64,000 nt of DNA, taken from Lachnospiraceae bacterium. Lineage in GTDB: Bacteria > Bacillota > Clostridia > Lachnospirales > Lachnospiraceae. A program made the translations under genes and the position numbers. Location: NCBI GenBank assembly GCA_022510625.1, contig JAFLTD010000001.1, forward strand, positions 1 to 64,000, in the 5' to 3' direction. Shown piece after piece: positions 25,453 to 35,260 of the stretch; position 1 is the first letter of the stretch, and each line of letters begins with the position of its first letter. The notes under the pieces are model-generated. The model saw only the letters and a list, made by a program, of their open reading frames with translations. It did no database searches and had not been told where the DNA came from.

Positions 25453-27831
25453 TTAGACCTCGCATGTCACGTCACTCCATGCCAGCAGCCTGTCACCCTG
25501 CTCACTCGTACACAGCATGCCGACACGGTATGTCCCTGACGGCAAATCTTTCCTGAAAACCCGAAGTTCGAATCCTGCCAGTCCGATATTGCGTTCCATG
25601 GGTAAAATCGCCTCAACATCCCTGCGATACCAATCTTCGGGTACGGCAGTATAACCCTCGCCGCCCGCCCCATCTACGCGCAGGAGCAGAAGGTGTTTAT
25701 CATAACGCGCGTTATCTGCTCCGGGTATATAACTCCAACCCATGACCCATAGGATATCGGGCTCGTCCGCATGTATCTTATGCTGTATTTCCGCCCTGTC
25801 CACGGTAAGCTGCAGATATTTTGCTTTGAGCCTTTTGATTGACTCTCCCTTAAACGGCTCCACCGATACCGTGTGCAGATGTTCTTCGTGGGCAAATTTA
25901 TAATTGCATCCGTAATCGGACGCGTTGTCGATCAACGCATTGTGGTAGAAGGGATCCTGTCCTTTCATCTGCGGATGTTTTGTATACAGATTCTCTTTCT
26001 CTTTCAGCAGTCTCTCCCACTTTCCCGCATCACGCTCATCCAGCCCCCGGCTCAGGGACTCATGATGATACAGCACTGCATCATTGCGCAGCACATTATA
26101 GTAGCCCGCCTCAATCAATTTAAAGCAGAAGTCTACATCATTGTAGGCGACCGCCATCGTCTCATCCAGACCTCCCACTTCCTGATACTTTTCACGGCTC
26201 ACCATAAGGCACGCCGCCGTCACGCCTATCATATCATACGTCACTCGATTATGACCATAGTAATAATCCCTGTCATCGGGGAAGGTAATCAGCTTGTGCG
26301 AAGGCCCAATCTGCATATTGGTAATACCTGCATGCTGGATATTCTGTGTGCCGGCATACCATAATTTAGCACCCACCGCACCCACATGCGGCTGCAGTGC
26401 CTGGCCTGCCATACGTCCCAGCCAGCTTTGCTCAATAATCTCAATATCATCGTTCATAAGCAGAATCAGATCACCGCTTGCCCGCGCCGCACCCATATTG
26501 CACATTTTAGAAAAATTAAAAGGCATTTCTTCATAGATATAAATAAAACCATACTGCTTCTGCAGCGCCTCCATCTTAGACCGGTTCTCCTGATTGCTGC
26601 CATTATCTACAACAATCCATTCATAATACTGATACTCCGTTCTCTGCCGGAAAGACTCAAGACACCGCTCCAGTACTTCGGGATGATCTTTCGAGGGAAT
26701 CACAACAGAGACGGCGTGGTGCGGCGGTATGTGCCGATCCTCGCTCTGTGCACGGGCGCACCGCTCCCTGCCGGATATGGATGTATCATAAACAATGTGA
26801 TATAAATTCGGTTCCTGTCCGCTCACAAAGCTGCCTTTGATTCCGCGCCTGCCAAGCGCCGCTTCACGCACCGGTACATATTCCTTGCCGGCACCTATTA
26901 GATAACAACCGTTCTCTAATTCCCCGACCAATTCCCGTTCCACCATCTGAAACCGCTCTGCCGGCTCCTCACATTCTTGCAGCTTCCGCAGTAATTCATC
27001 GGACGGTTCATAAGTGCGATGGTAAAGAACTCTGTCAATATGGCATATGCTCTCCCGAAGCGTCGTCCCATCCAGACCGCACCGCCTCTGCACCGCCTCC
27101 TCCAGGCACAGACACAGGTCATAAAATCGCACCGACTGCTTAACCCGCTCTTCTCTGCTCATCACTTCCACACCGGACAGCACGGTGGACAAGAGTTCTG
27201 CTTTCACCGCAATCAGATGTCCCCAATAGTTAAATGAGAGAAGTGTGTCCGGCGAATAGCACGGTTTGAACCACGGCTGCATGCGATGGGACAGATCCTC
27301 CCAGTAGAAATCTTCATCCGCGTAAACAATTTTGCAGGAAGGATTTTCATTAAAGCAAGATTTAACATATTCAAATGCCACCTCATTTATGACACCGTTG
27401 TCATATACTAAAATCATAATATCGGTGTCCGGAATCTTGATCGACTGCCATCCTGTAACAGCCGTTATGTTCTGACCGTCCTTTTTTTCATATCTTGTGT
27501 TATTTTGGCTCTGAATCCATTCAAGATAAGGATGTTTCCGACGGTACATCTCATCCGTGTAACGCAGAAGACAGGGATCCGCCTCAGGACTCCTGTCCGT
27601 ATCCGTATATCGCCTTGTGTCGCCTTTCACACTGTGATACAGTTTCCTGAAAGGTGCCGTCGCTCTCCAGAAAGGATTGGCATAGATACGATTCAAATTG
27701 TCATTAAGATCCGACTCACGTCTCTCCGCATCCGCGATCTTCCCTGCCAACACAATATTGTTTTTACGCTCTCTCTCGTATGCCGCCGCATAATAAGCGG
27801 CCCAGCCGTATCGATTTGCATGTCCTCGCAT
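25453..27831 (-). CDS. Family 2 glycosyltransferase with C-terminal beta domain
   Basis: 792 residues; the start overlaps the stop of the preceding gene by one base (TGATG), indicating translational coupling. The N-terminal helical segment (about 10-70) shares YERERKNNIVLAGKIADAE and FWRATAPFRK with the 666-residue neighbour. A reduced first GT-A-like domain (about 100-300, with YADEDF) lacks the usual opening strand. A full GT2 domain follows (about 370-620: SVVIPSKDHPE, LLMNDDIEI, YNDVDFCFKLIEAG). The last 140 residues look like a beta sandwich that may bind the polymer. It probably works in one complex with its neighbours. Confidence 0.85.
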   Translation of the reverse strand: MRGHANRYGWAAYYAAAYERERKNNIVLAGKIADAERRESDLNDNLNRIYANPFWRATAPFRKLYHSVKGDTRRYTDTDRSPEADPCLLRYTDEMYRRKHPYLEWIQSQNNTRYEKKDGQNITAVTGWQSIKIPDTDIMILVYDNGVINEVAFEYVKSCFNENPSCKIVYADEDFYWEDLSHRMQPWFKPCYSPDTLLSFNYWGHLIAVKAELLSTVLSGVEVMSREERVKQSVRFYDLCLCLEEAVQRRCGLDGTTLRESICHIDRVLYHRTYEPSDELLRKLQECEEPAERFQMVERELVGELENGCYLIGAGKEYVPVREAALGRRGIKGSFVSGQEPNLYHIVYDTSISGRERCARAQSEDRHIPPHHAVSVVIPSKDHPEVLERCLESFRQRTEYQYYEWIVVDNGSNQENRSKMEALQKQYGFIYIYEEMPFNFSKMCNMGAARASGDLILLMNDDIEIIEQSWLGRMAGQALQPHVGAVGAKLWYAGTQNIQHAGITNMQIGPSHKLITFPDDRDYYYGHNRVTYDMIGVTAACLMVSREKYQEVGGLDETMAVAYNDVDFCFKLIEAGYYNVLRNDAVLYHHESLSRGLDERDAGKWERLLKEKENLYTKHPQMKGQDPFYHNALIDNASDYGCNYKFAHEEHLHTVSVEPFKGESIKRLKAKYLQLTVDRAEIQHKIHADEPDILWVMGWSYIPGADNARYDKHLLLLRVDGAGGEGYTAVPEDWYRRDVEAILPMERNIGLAGFELRVFRKDLPSGTYRVGMLCTSEQGDRLLAWSDVTCEV

Positions 27832-29984
27832 CAGTTAAACAATCCCCTTTTCCGTATATGTCCGGCCGTTTCCTCCGGCAGCTTAGTCACTTCCATCACC
27901 ATTTGCAGCAAATTGTTCTCCTCACCCGGAATACCGGACAAGGATAGCGTAATATTGGGGTCTCTGGTGGGAAAAACATAGGTGTTTTCTCCAACCTTAA
28001 ATCCGTTAAGCTGTATCTGTCCACCTTTCAAAGATACAGGTGTTCCATTCCATTTAATTTCACGTATATAAATCAGGCAGAAATCATTGCACGGGTCTAT
28101 CCGCAATGCGCTCCTGCCGCCGGGAATCATGACTTCCAGCTCTGTCACACCTTCTGGGCTTGTGCGCACTTGTTCTCCCAAAGTCTCATCTAAAAAAAAC
28201 GACTGTTCTTCATTAAACCCTCTTCCGGTGTCCTCATAGATCTGCACGCGGTCTTTGCGGCCTGCCGACGCCTGTCCCTCACAGAAAGCATCCACGGTAT
28301 AGACAGGATAACCGATAGCCTCACGTATCTCTGCCATGGACATTCTTTTGCCGGTCACATATTTCTGGAATGTCAGCTCCTCTTTGCGGTACTGTTCAGC
28401 CTCAGATTGATCTAATTTCAGCTTATCCATTATTAAATCTAAGTTTAACGTTTCTCTTTTTTCGTTTTCCAACAGGTAGCAATAGACTGCGCGAAAAGCA
28501 ATCTGTTTCGTCTCGACAGCCTTCTCAAAACTCCATTCGCAGTCGATAACATTCCACGCGTTATCGAAGTATCGCATGTTATCATTTTCACCATTCCACG
28601 CGTTATTTTCATTATTTCCGACATTTTTTGTTTCTTCCGGCACGATAATATTAGAAAAAATCAAGTCGTAATCGGCGATCTTATCTTCTTCACCGACGGA
28701 AATCCGCCTCAGGTACTCATCAAACAGTCGATGAAAACCATCCACGTCGTCATGTGCAAGCCTGTCGTCCAATATCTCCTCCAACGTTCTTCCCTCGACA
28801 TACTCTAACTTCAAATAGGGTTCTTTATCTGCACCGTCAGCCGCCAAAGTACATCGATTGACAGACAATCCGCTCCCGTCATAGCGCTCAGACAACTTTT
28901 CATAAGCGCGCGCCGTATTCTCGATATGCTGCCACGCCTCTTTTGATAACGGATGTTTTTCAATAATTTTGCCCGTTGAATCCTCCCGAAGCACTGTTTT
29001 AATACAGAATTCAGGCATTCTGTCGTTGGAATATTTCACGTATTTTTCTTCCAGTGCGGGACCGAGCAGCATCATATAAGAATTGGAGAACAGGGGGAAC
29101 TGCTTCTCCCGGATAATCGTATCAAACACCTTCTTCTCGTCAAACAGCTGAAGCCTGTCCCTGTCAAAGTTGCGAAGATTGGCGGACAATTCTCCTATCT
29201 GTGGCAGTCTGTCATCCGAATACAGGCTGGTCATGAACTTATAGTCCGGATAGGGATAATACATCTGTGCCTGTTTGTAGCCGCATCTTTGCGCTATATC
29301 ACGCAATCCTTCTGCGGTAAAAGTCCTCACCGCGCCGCCGTCGGGATAGTTCTCGAGACCGCTGAAATAAGTTCCCAGATGATCTTCTTTACAGCCTGCC
29401 CAGTATTTCAGGCCAAACTTATTTTCTATGGCAATCGCAATATGTCCGCGGGATTTAACATGCTTTTTAATAATATTCAGAAAATCCTCATATGGCGTTT
29501 CCGATTGAATATAAGACTGCGCATACTCAAACACGCCGATCAGGCATATATAGTCATAATCGCAGGGCAGATCGGGCTCCACATCCTGAAAATTACCCAC
29601 ATGAATGGTCACATTATCTGCTTCTGTATGCCTGTAGGCGTTGATTCTGCTTCTTTTTCTGGACAGATCAATACAGGTCACTTCGCCGGCTTTTCTCGCC
29701 AACGCCCCTGTAATTGCCCCGCAGCCGGATCCCACTTCCAACACTTTCATATCCTTTGTGATCGGGAGCCATTCTACAATATTTTCCCGCTGAGCGGACA
29801 AATGATACAGAATGGGCCAGCTTTTCCGTTCCTCAATAATCCGCTGATACTCCACGGCGGAATAGTTGCGGGTAATATCCAGAAGTTCATCCTCAACGTC
29901 GCCGTCACAGTAATAATCTTCTCCCGGATAATGCACCAGATTCAGTTTGATTTTACCGATTTCCTCGATATTGTTATCCGGCAT
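27831..29984 (-). CDS. Methyltransferase with kinase-like domain, candidate chain-terminating enzyme
   Basis: 717 residues. A class I SAM methyltransferase domain (about 55-270) has VLEVGSGCGAITGAL (81-95) and the acidic motif IDLS. From about 320 to 510 the sequence resembles an aminoglycoside-phosphotransferase-like kinase: a possible ATP-binding Lys329 (FCIKTVL), catalytic loop DYDLIFSN (438-445) and metal Asp481 (VIDCEW). The remaining 200 residues are beta-rich. E. coli WbdD combines the same two activities to cap O9a chains, which Wzt then recognises through its C-terminal domain; here the gene immediately follows wzm and wzt. The methyltransferase call is firm, the kinase call is inference from motifs. 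Confidence 0.72.
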   Translation of the reverse strand: MPDNNIEEIGKIKLNLVHYPGEDYYCDGDVEDELLDITRNYSAVEYQRIIEERKSWPILYHLSAQRENIVEWLPITKDMKVLEVGSGCGAITGALARKAGEVTCIDLSRKRSRINAYRHTEADNVTIHVGNFQDVEPDLPCDYDYICLIGVFEYAQSYIQSETPYEDFLNIIKKHVKSRGHIAIAIENKFGLKYWAGCKEDHLGTYFSGLENYPDGGAVRTFTAEGLRDIAQRCGYKQAQMYYPYPDYKFMTSLYSDDRLPQIGELSANLRNFDRDRLQLFDEKKVFDTIIREKQFPLFSNSYMMLLGPALEEKYVKYSNDRMPEFCIKTVLREDSTGKIIEKHPLSKEAWQHIENTARAYEKLSERYDGSGLSVNRCTLAADGADKEPYLKLEYVEGRTLEEILDDRLAHDDVDGFHRLFDEYLRRISVGEEDKIADYDLIFSNIIVPEETKNVGNNENNAWNGENDNMRYFDNAWNVIDCEWSFEKAVETKQIAFRAVYCYLLENEKRETLNLDLIMDKLKLDQSEAEQYRKEELTFQKYVTGKRMSMAEIREAIGYPVYTVDAFCEGQASAGRKDRVQIYEDTGRGFNEEQSFFLDETLGEQVRTSPEGVTELEVMIPGGRSALRIDPCNDFCLIYIREIKWNGTPVSLKGGQIQLNGFKVGENTYVFPTRDPNITLSLSGIPGEENNLLQMVMEVTKLPEETAGHIRKRGLFN
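28550..28606 (-). repeat. 15-bp direct repeat inside the methyltransferase-kinase gene
   Basis: CATTCCACGCGTTAT occurs at 28550-28564 and again at 28592-28606, 42 bp apart and in frame, giving NAWN twice at residues 461-464 and 475-478. It lies in the linker between the kinase-like catalytic loop and the metal-binding Asp, and looks like a recent in-frame duplication. Confidence 0.7.
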
Positions 29985-30002
29985 GATCTTCTACCTTTCC
30001 GC

Positions 30003-31325
30003 TTATTTCACTTCTACCCTTGAGTTCATATCATAAAATCCCACTGTATCCTTATCGGAAATGACTGTCACGCTGAGTACGTCATACAGCCTGTGATACA
30101 CGGTAAAGTCATCGTTCTCGTAACCGGTGACACCCAGCGACAGCAGATAATCGCCGCCTTGCAGGTTCATCTCCTGTGTAAACGTCACTTCACGCTCTTC
30201 ACCCGCCGATACAGATTCCAGGAAAGCTTTCTCGAACATCGTATTTGTGCCCGTAATCTCTGTCCCACGCACATTTTTGATGGTAAATGCAAAAATGGGT
30301 GCCTGCAGATCTTGCTCCATCCTCACTTTCATGTGAATTGAAAACGTATTCCCTTTCAGAATAGCCGATGTTTTTGTTCCTTTATCATCCGTAATATAGT
30401 ATTCCGTAATTACGGCTTTCTTAGACCCGTATTCCAAAAGCTCGGGATTCTCCATGACAGCGGCATCCACACTTTCGCCATTTGCCGGTCCGGTATCCGT
30501 CCGCTCCTTATTATCCCCTTTACCTGCTGCCGCACGGCGCAGCTGCTCATCATCAAGAAGCCTGCCTTCTTCGGGCTCCGGAACGGTATACTGTCCTACC
30601 AACACCTGCTTATAGACGTCTATCATTTTCTTAGGCTCACCTTCGCCCAATTTAACACCTTGATTGAGCAGAACCACCCTGTCGCAATATTTGCTGATAC
30701 TGCCGAGATCATGGCTGACAAACACGATTGTCTTGCCCATCTCCTTAAACTCTTCAAATTTATGATAACATTTTGCCTGGAAGAATACATCTCCCACGGA
30801 AAGCGCCTCATCCACAATGAGGATTTCCGGGTCGATATTGATTGCCACCGCAAACGCAAGGCGCACAAACATACCGCTGGAATATGTCTTGACAGGCTGA
30901 TACACATACTCTCCGATATCCGCAAACTCCAGAATCGACTCCAGTTTCTCGTCTATCTCTTTCTCGCTGAAACCGATCATCGTTCCGTTGAGATAAATAT
31001 TCTCGATACCGTTGTACTCCATATTAAAACCCGCGCCCAACTCCAACAGAGCAGAAATACGTCCGTTGACATGCACATCACCGTGAGTCGGGTTGATAAC
31101 ACCTGTAATTATTTTAAGAATCGTAGACTTACCCGAGCCGTTGGTGCCGATTATGCCAACACATTCCCCCTGACGGATCGTCAGATTGATCCCCTTGAGC
31201 GCATGGTGCTCCGTGTGGTGTTTACCGCGCCCGAAGCCCAAAGCCTCCTTGATCCGGTCGGAGGGCTTATCATAAAGCTTATATATTTTTTCTACATCCG
31301 TGACTTGAATCGCAATATTGTCCAT
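30003..31325 (-). CDS. wzt: ABC transporter ATPase for polysaccharide export (Wzt type)
   Basis: 440 residues from the ATG at 31325 (AGAGGAA upstream). The nucleotide-binding domain occupies about 1-250: Walker A GTNGSGKST, signature YSSGMFVRLAFAVA and Walker B ILIVDEALSVGD with the following switch His (FVSHD). The C-terminal extension (about 300-440) is beta-rich and matches the Wzt C-terminal carbohydrate-binding type, which in O9a systems recognises the modified non-reducing end of the polymer before export. It acts with the permease encoded upstream at 31399-32427. Confidence 0.92.
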   Translation of the reverse strand: MDNIAIQVTDVEKIYKLYDKPSDRIKEALGFGRGKHHTEHHALKGINLTIRQGECVGIIGTNGSGKSTILKIITGVINPTHGDVHVNGRISALLELGAGFNMEYNGIENIYLNGTMIGFSEKEIDEKLESILEFADIGEYVYQPVKTYSSGMFVRLAFAVAINIDPEILIVDEALSVGDVFFQAKCYHKFEEFKEMGKTIVFVSHDLGSISKYCDRVVLLNQGVKLGEGEPKKMIDVYKQVLVGQYTVPEPEEGRLLDDEQLRRAAAGKGDNKERTDTGPANGESVDAAVMENPELLEYGSKKAVITEYYITDDKGTKTSAILKGNTFSIHMKVRMEQDLQAPIFAFTIKNVRGTEITGTNTMFEKAFLESVSAGEEREVTFTQEMNLQGGDYLLSLGVTGYENDDFTVYHRLYDVLSVTVISDKDTVGFYDMNSRVEVK

Positions 31326-31341
31326 AAGTTTTCCTCTATTT

Positions 31342-31380
31342 TCGCAATGCCGCAAGCTTTCTGCTTACTCGCAATGCCGC
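31342..31380. repeat. 12-bp direct repeat in the wzm-wzt spacer
   Basis: TCGCAATGCCGC occurs at 31342-31353 and 31369-31380, in the 73-bp spacer between the permease stop and the ATPase ribosome binding site. No function is evident. Confidence 0.5.
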
Positions 31381-31398
31381 CGCTCAATTCCGCTTCGC

Positions 31399-32427
31399 TC
31401 ATAGCACATCCGCAAAGTGTACTCTCAGTCTTCTGAAAACGAGCGTTCCGATGCAGAACAGGCTGATCGTAAAGATCCAGAAGTATGTGGAGGAATAGAA
31501 GTGTTCCCAGAACCACACCTCCTCATAGATTGCGCTTCTGTAGCCGTTTACGATATATACAAGCGGGTTCAGCTTAAACAATGTCTTCATATTGTCGGTG
31601 TTAAGCCTCGTTATATCCCAGAGAATAGGGGTCGCCCACATGCCGATCTGCAGCACTATATTGATAATCTGCTGAAGGTCTCTGAAAAACACCACCAGCG
31701 CACATGTCATATAGCTCATGCCCAGTACGAGAAAAAACATACAAAAACTGTAGTAGACAATCTGTATCGTATAGATACTCGGATAATACCCGTACCCGAT
31801 AGACACCACCAACAGTACCACAACAAAGAAAATATGGATAAAAGTTGCCGCAATCACCTTGATGATCGGCAGAATACTGATGTTGAACACCACTTTTTTA
31901 ACCAGATAATTGTACTCTATAAGCGCCATAGTCCCCTGTGTGACCGCCTCGGAGAAATAGAACCACGGTACAAGCCCGGCTGTCAAATAGAGTACATAGG
32001 GCACTTCCACTCCGATCGCGCGATCCGTGCCGAATACTCTGTCAAAGACGATCCAGTACATCAGCACGGTCACCACGGGCTGCGCCATCGCCCAGACAAT
32101 ACCCAGATAAGATCCGGCGTACCGCTTCTTGAAATCGTTTTTTGCCAGCTTCCAGATCAGCTTTCTGCTCTGGAAGAGTTCCGTCGGAATGGTCATAATC
32201 CTGTCATAATATATGGCGAAGATGATACAGGTAAAAGTGATCAGCACACAGCCGCTGACTTTCTTCATCTGCTCCGTCACCTGATCCGCCAGAGGATTAT
32301 GATGGTTGACGAGCACCAGCGCCAAAACCAAACCAAGCCCCCAGAAAATAGCAATTCCTGCGGGCCTTCCAAAATATTTTATTCCTTTTCCGGAATGGTT
32401 TGTATGTTCCGTCATCTTCACACTCAT
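31399..32427 (-). CDS. wzm: ABC transporter permease for polysaccharide export (Wzm type)
   Basis: 342 residues, longer than a typical Wzm (about 260) because of an N-terminal extension with two extra hydrophobic segments (about 18-40 and 53-70). The core (about 85-342) is an ABC-2 type permease with six predicted helices and the typical opening LAKNDFKKRYAGSYLGIVWAM. It forms the membrane channel through which the lipid-linked polysaccharide is exported, powered by the Wzt protein. It overlaps neither neighbour; the start is 20 bp after the rfbC stop. Confidence 0.92.
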   Translation of the reverse strand: MSVKMTEHTNHSGKGIKYFGRPAGIAIFWGLGLVLALVLVNHHNPLADQVTEQMKKVSGCVLITFTCIIFAIYYDRIMTIPTELFQSRKLIWKLAKNDFKKRYAGSYLGIVWAMAQPVVTVLMYWIVFDRVFGTDRAIGVEVPYVLYLTAGLVPWFYFSEAVTQGTMALIEYNYLVKKVVFNISILPIIKVIAATFIHIFFVVVLLVVSIGYGYYPSIYTIQIVYYSFCMFFLVLGMSYMTCALVVFFRDLQQIINIVLQIGMWATPILWDITRLNTDNMKTLFKLNPLVYIVNGYRSAIYEEVWFWEHFYSSTYFWIFTISLFCIGTLVFRRLRVHFADVL

Positions 32428-32446
32428 ATTTCCTTAATCATTCCCA

Positions 32447-33010
32447 TTATTTGCGATAGGTCTGCGTAAATGCGGCAAAGCTTCCATTGTGCACATCCTT
32501 ATCGGACAGAATCGGCTGCATACCTTCCGGAATCGGCCACTCTATACCGAGATCCGAATCATTCCAGATAATACCGCCCTCGTCATTAGGATGATAGAAA
32601 TCCGTGCATTTATATGCAAATTCCGCATAGTCGGACACTACATAGAAACCGTGAGCAAAATTTTTCGGAACAAAAAACTGCTTCCTATTCTCCTCCGAGA
32701 GCAGTACACCGTACCACTGACCGTAGGTCGCAGAGCCTTGCCGCAGATCCACCGCAACATCATATACCTCCCCGCGAAGAACGCGCACCAGTTTATCCTG
32801 CGGATAGTTAATCTGGAAATGAAGTCCGCGCAGAACACCCTTAGCGGAGGCGGACTGATTATCCTGCACAAATACATGATCGATTCCCGCTTCCTTAAAG
32901 TCATTGTAATTATAGCTCTCCATGAAATAGCCCCGAGCATCCTCAAACACAGTCGGGGTAATCACTTTCAGTCCCTCTATCTCACACGTTTCCACTGTTA
33001 TCTTTCCCAT
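32447..33010 (-). CDS. rfbC: dTDP-4-dehydrorhamnose 3,5-epimerase
   Basis: 187 residues from the ATG at 33010, preceded by GTGGAAG; an in-frame GTG at 33031 gives a 7-residue extension that RmlC proteins lack. Cupin-fold enzyme with RGLHFQ (catalytic His64), KLVRVLRGEVYDVAVDLR, SEENRKQFFVPKNFAHGFYV and a C-terminal SDLGIEWP. It epimerises C3 and C5 of dTDP-4-keto-6-deoxyglucose, the third step toward dTDP-L-rhamnose. It lies between the GH25 gene and the exporter. Confidence 0.96.
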   Translation of the reverse strand: MGKITVETCEIEGLKVITPTVFEDARGYFMESYNYNDFKEAGIDHVFVQDNQSASAKGVLRGLHFQINYPQDKLVRVLRGEVYDVAVDLRQGSATYGQWYGVLLSEENRKQFFVPKNFAHGFYVVSDYAEFAYKCTDFYHPNDEGGIIWNDSDLGIEWPIPEGMQPILSDKDVHNGSFAAFTQTYRK

Positions 33011-33030
33011 AACTTCCACAATCCTTTCCA

Positions 33031-34383
33031 CTATTCTTCGCCGGAGCCGGTCGGCACATTGCCGCTGTCACCGTCAATAATCCCGGAATAACCTGCCGCA
33101 CCTTTTGCATGATTGATTGAGGTATCGATATTCATAAAACTCAGATTCAGGTCAACTCTTGTCTCGATCCCGTCCACGGTGCCCTTGGATGTATACTGCC
33201 ACATATCGTAATATTTGTCGTAAGTGGGCGCATCCGCATACTCTGCCAGCCATATTTTATATTGTGACAGTTGTGTCACATCCAGTCGGTCATTGAACCA
33301 GTTTTTCGAGGCATAAACACCCGTCTCATAGCCCGCTGAAGCAATCGTCTCAAGAAAGGCCTTGTGATACCTGAGCCGCTCCTCGGCATCCAGCTTATCG
33401 GCACGTCCGTCTCCTCCGGCACTCTCACTGTCCAGAAATACCGGATAATCCACATCGTAATCCTCGATCAACCGGATGACCATGCTGGCCTCCTCGATCG
33501 CCTCCACTTCATCGATCGCCTGGGTAAAGAAATACACGCCCACCGGAATTCCCGCTTCTATGGCACCTTCAATATTCTTCTCATACATAGGGTCGAGCAC
33601 CAGCGCACCGCCGGATGCACCCCGGTATCCGCACCGAATAATGGCAAACTCTATACCGGCTTCTTTCACTTTCTCCCAGTCAATATCCTTGTTCCACTTC
33701 GAGACGTCTATGCCGAGCAGCCCATTGCCGCCTTCAAATCCCAGTTCCGTGTTCTCGCTTCCGTCAGCCACCTGGGCAGCGCCGTTTACGGCCTTGTCCT
33801 CTTTCTCCGGATCAATATCGTCCTCCGTCAGAATCAGATATTCAATATCGTCCAGCACACGGTACTCTATTTCCTGTCTGACCTGAATCGTGGTGATCGT
33901 ATTGGGAACAATATAGCCCTCCGTCTCCTCCAGAAGCACACTGTATTCCCCGGCGCGAAGCCCGTCAATATAGATGATGCCGTCCTCATCAGAGTCCGTA
34001 TACTCTCCGACTCCCTGTATCCTGATCGTAAAAGGAGCCCCCGTCACCAATCTACCGATACTGTCTACAATCATAATACGCAGATCCTTCGCAACAGAGC
34101 TCATAACAAGAAAGACCCGTCTTCCGGAGTAACTCTCAATACTCTTGAACTTGACTTCCGGGTCAAAAAAAGTTTCATCATACAGAAAAGCAGACAAATC
34201 ATTTCCTCTCTGTCCACCGATCGTATCCTCTTCTATGACAGCTGTCTCTTCAATCTGTTCGTCGGTTGTAAATCCGAGTTTGCGCATTACGGTATCCAGG
34301 TTGGTAATCCCGATCACCGCGACCAGCACCACAAACATGACCACCATGGCGAACAGCATCCTTCGCATTTTCTTAGAGTCCAT
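33031..34383 (-). CDS. Membrane-anchored GH25 muramidase (short form)
   Basis: 450 residues from the ATG at 34383, which overlaps the rfbA stop by 11 bp with GAGG in place. A short cytoplasmic end and one membrane helix (about 6-27) precede a beta-rich domain (about 85-190) containing [13 protein letters not shown], related to a domain in the 873-residue protein of this cluster. The GH25 domain occupies about 222-430: [26 protein letters not shown] and the active-site DSE (Asp318, Glu320) in [12 protein letters not shown]25 enzymes cut the MurNAc-GlcNAc bond of peptidoglycan. Location inside the rhamnose gene set suggests wall remodelling during polymer attachment. Confidence 0.88.
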   Translation of the reverse strand: MDSKKMRRMLFAMVVMFVVLVAVIGITNLDTVMRKLGFTTDEQIEETAVIEEDTIGGQRGNDLSAFLYDETFFDPEVKFKSIESYSGRRVFLVMSSVAKDLRIMIVDSIGRLVTGAPFTIRIQGVGEYTDSDEDGIIYIDGLRAGEYSVLLEETEGYIVPNTITTIQVRQEIEYRVLDDIEYLILTEDDIDPEKEDKAVNGAAQVADGSENTELGFEGGNGLLGIDVSKWNKDIDWEKVKEAGIEFAIIRCGYRGASGGALVLDPMYEKNIEGAIEAGIPVGVYFFTQAIDEVEAIEEASMVIRLIEDYDVDYPVFLDSESAGGDGRADKLDAEERLRYHKAFLETIASAGYETGVYASKNWFNDRLDVTQLSQYKIWLAEYADAPTYDKYYDMWQYTSKGTVDGIETRVDLNLSFMNIDTSINHAKGAAGYSGIIDGDSGNVPTGSGEE

Positions 34384-35242
34384 TAGCAACCTCAACCATA
34401 TATTTCCCGTATTCCGTCTTCATCAACGGCTCGGCCAGCTTTAAGAGTTGTTCTTTCGTGATAAAACCTCTCTTGTAGGCAATCTCCTCAATACAGGAGA
34501 TGTACAAACCCTGTCTTTTCTGAAAAGCCGCCACAAAATCAGCCGCATCAAGCAAAGAATCATGGTTTCCCGTATCCAGCCACGCGAATCCCCGACCCAA
34601 AGTTTCCACGCGCAGCTCTCCCCTGCGCAGATATTCATTGTTGATGCTCGTAATCTCTATCTCGCCTCTTGCCGAAGGCTTCACGTTGGCTGCAATATCT
34701 ACCACTTTATTATCATAAAAATACAAACCCGGAACTGCGTAATTACTCTTCGGATTCTCCGGTTTCTCCTCGATGGAGAGCGCCTTACCGCTCTCGTCAA
34801 ACTCTACAACGCCGTACTCCCGCGGGTCTCTCACATAATATCCGAAGATCGTTGCACCGCTTGCTCTGGAAGCCACTTCCCTGAGCACCTTGGAGAAACT
34901 CTGCCCGTAGAAAATGTTGTCACCCAGCACAAGCGCAACTCCGTCATCGCCTATGAAGTCCGCACCGATAATAAAGGCGTCCGCCAGACCTCTCGGATAT
35001 TCCTGCACGGCATATTCCATGCGCAGTCCGAGCTGTTCACCGGTCCCGAACAGTTCCCGAAACACCGGCAGATCCCTCGGCGTCGAGATAATGAGTATAT
35101 CTCTGATCCCCGCCAGCATCAAAATCGATAGCGGATAATAAATCATCGGTTTGTCATATACCGGCATAATCTGCTTAGAGATTGCCTTAGTCAGCGGATA
35201 CAGCCTCGTTCCCGAGCCGCCCGCCAGTATGATTCCCTTCAT
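34373..35242 (-). CDS. rfbA: Glucose-1-phosphate thymidylyltransferase
   Basis: 289 residues, the normal RmlA length; ATG with GGGGAG upstream. It contains the nucleotidyltransferase opening [56 protein letters not shown] and [12 protein letters not shown]. It makes dTDP-glucose from dTTP and glucose 1-phosphate, the first committed step toward dTDP-L-rhamnose, and uses the product of the pgcA gene in the same cluster. Its end overlaps the next gene by 11 bp. Confidence 0.97.
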   Translation of the reverse strand: MKGIILAGGSGTRLYPLTKAISKQIMPVYDKPMIYYPLSILMLAGIRDILIISTPRDLPVFRELFGTGEQLGLRMEYAVQEYPRGLADAFIIGADFIGDDGVALVLGDNIFYGQSFSKVLREVASRASGATIFGYYVRDPREYGVVEFDESGKALSIEEKPENPKSNYAVPGLYFYDNKVVDIAANVKPSARGEIEITSINNEYLRRGELRVETLGRGFAWLDTGNHDSLLDAADFVAAFQKRQGLYISCIEEIAYKRGFITKEQLLKLAEPLMKTEYGKYMVEVANGL

Positions 35243-35260
35243 CTGTCTTCTCCCCGTCTG

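Noticed and set aside
31417..32469. 350-codon plus-strand frame
   Set aside because: Antisense to the exporter permease; His- and Gln-rich shadow sequence.
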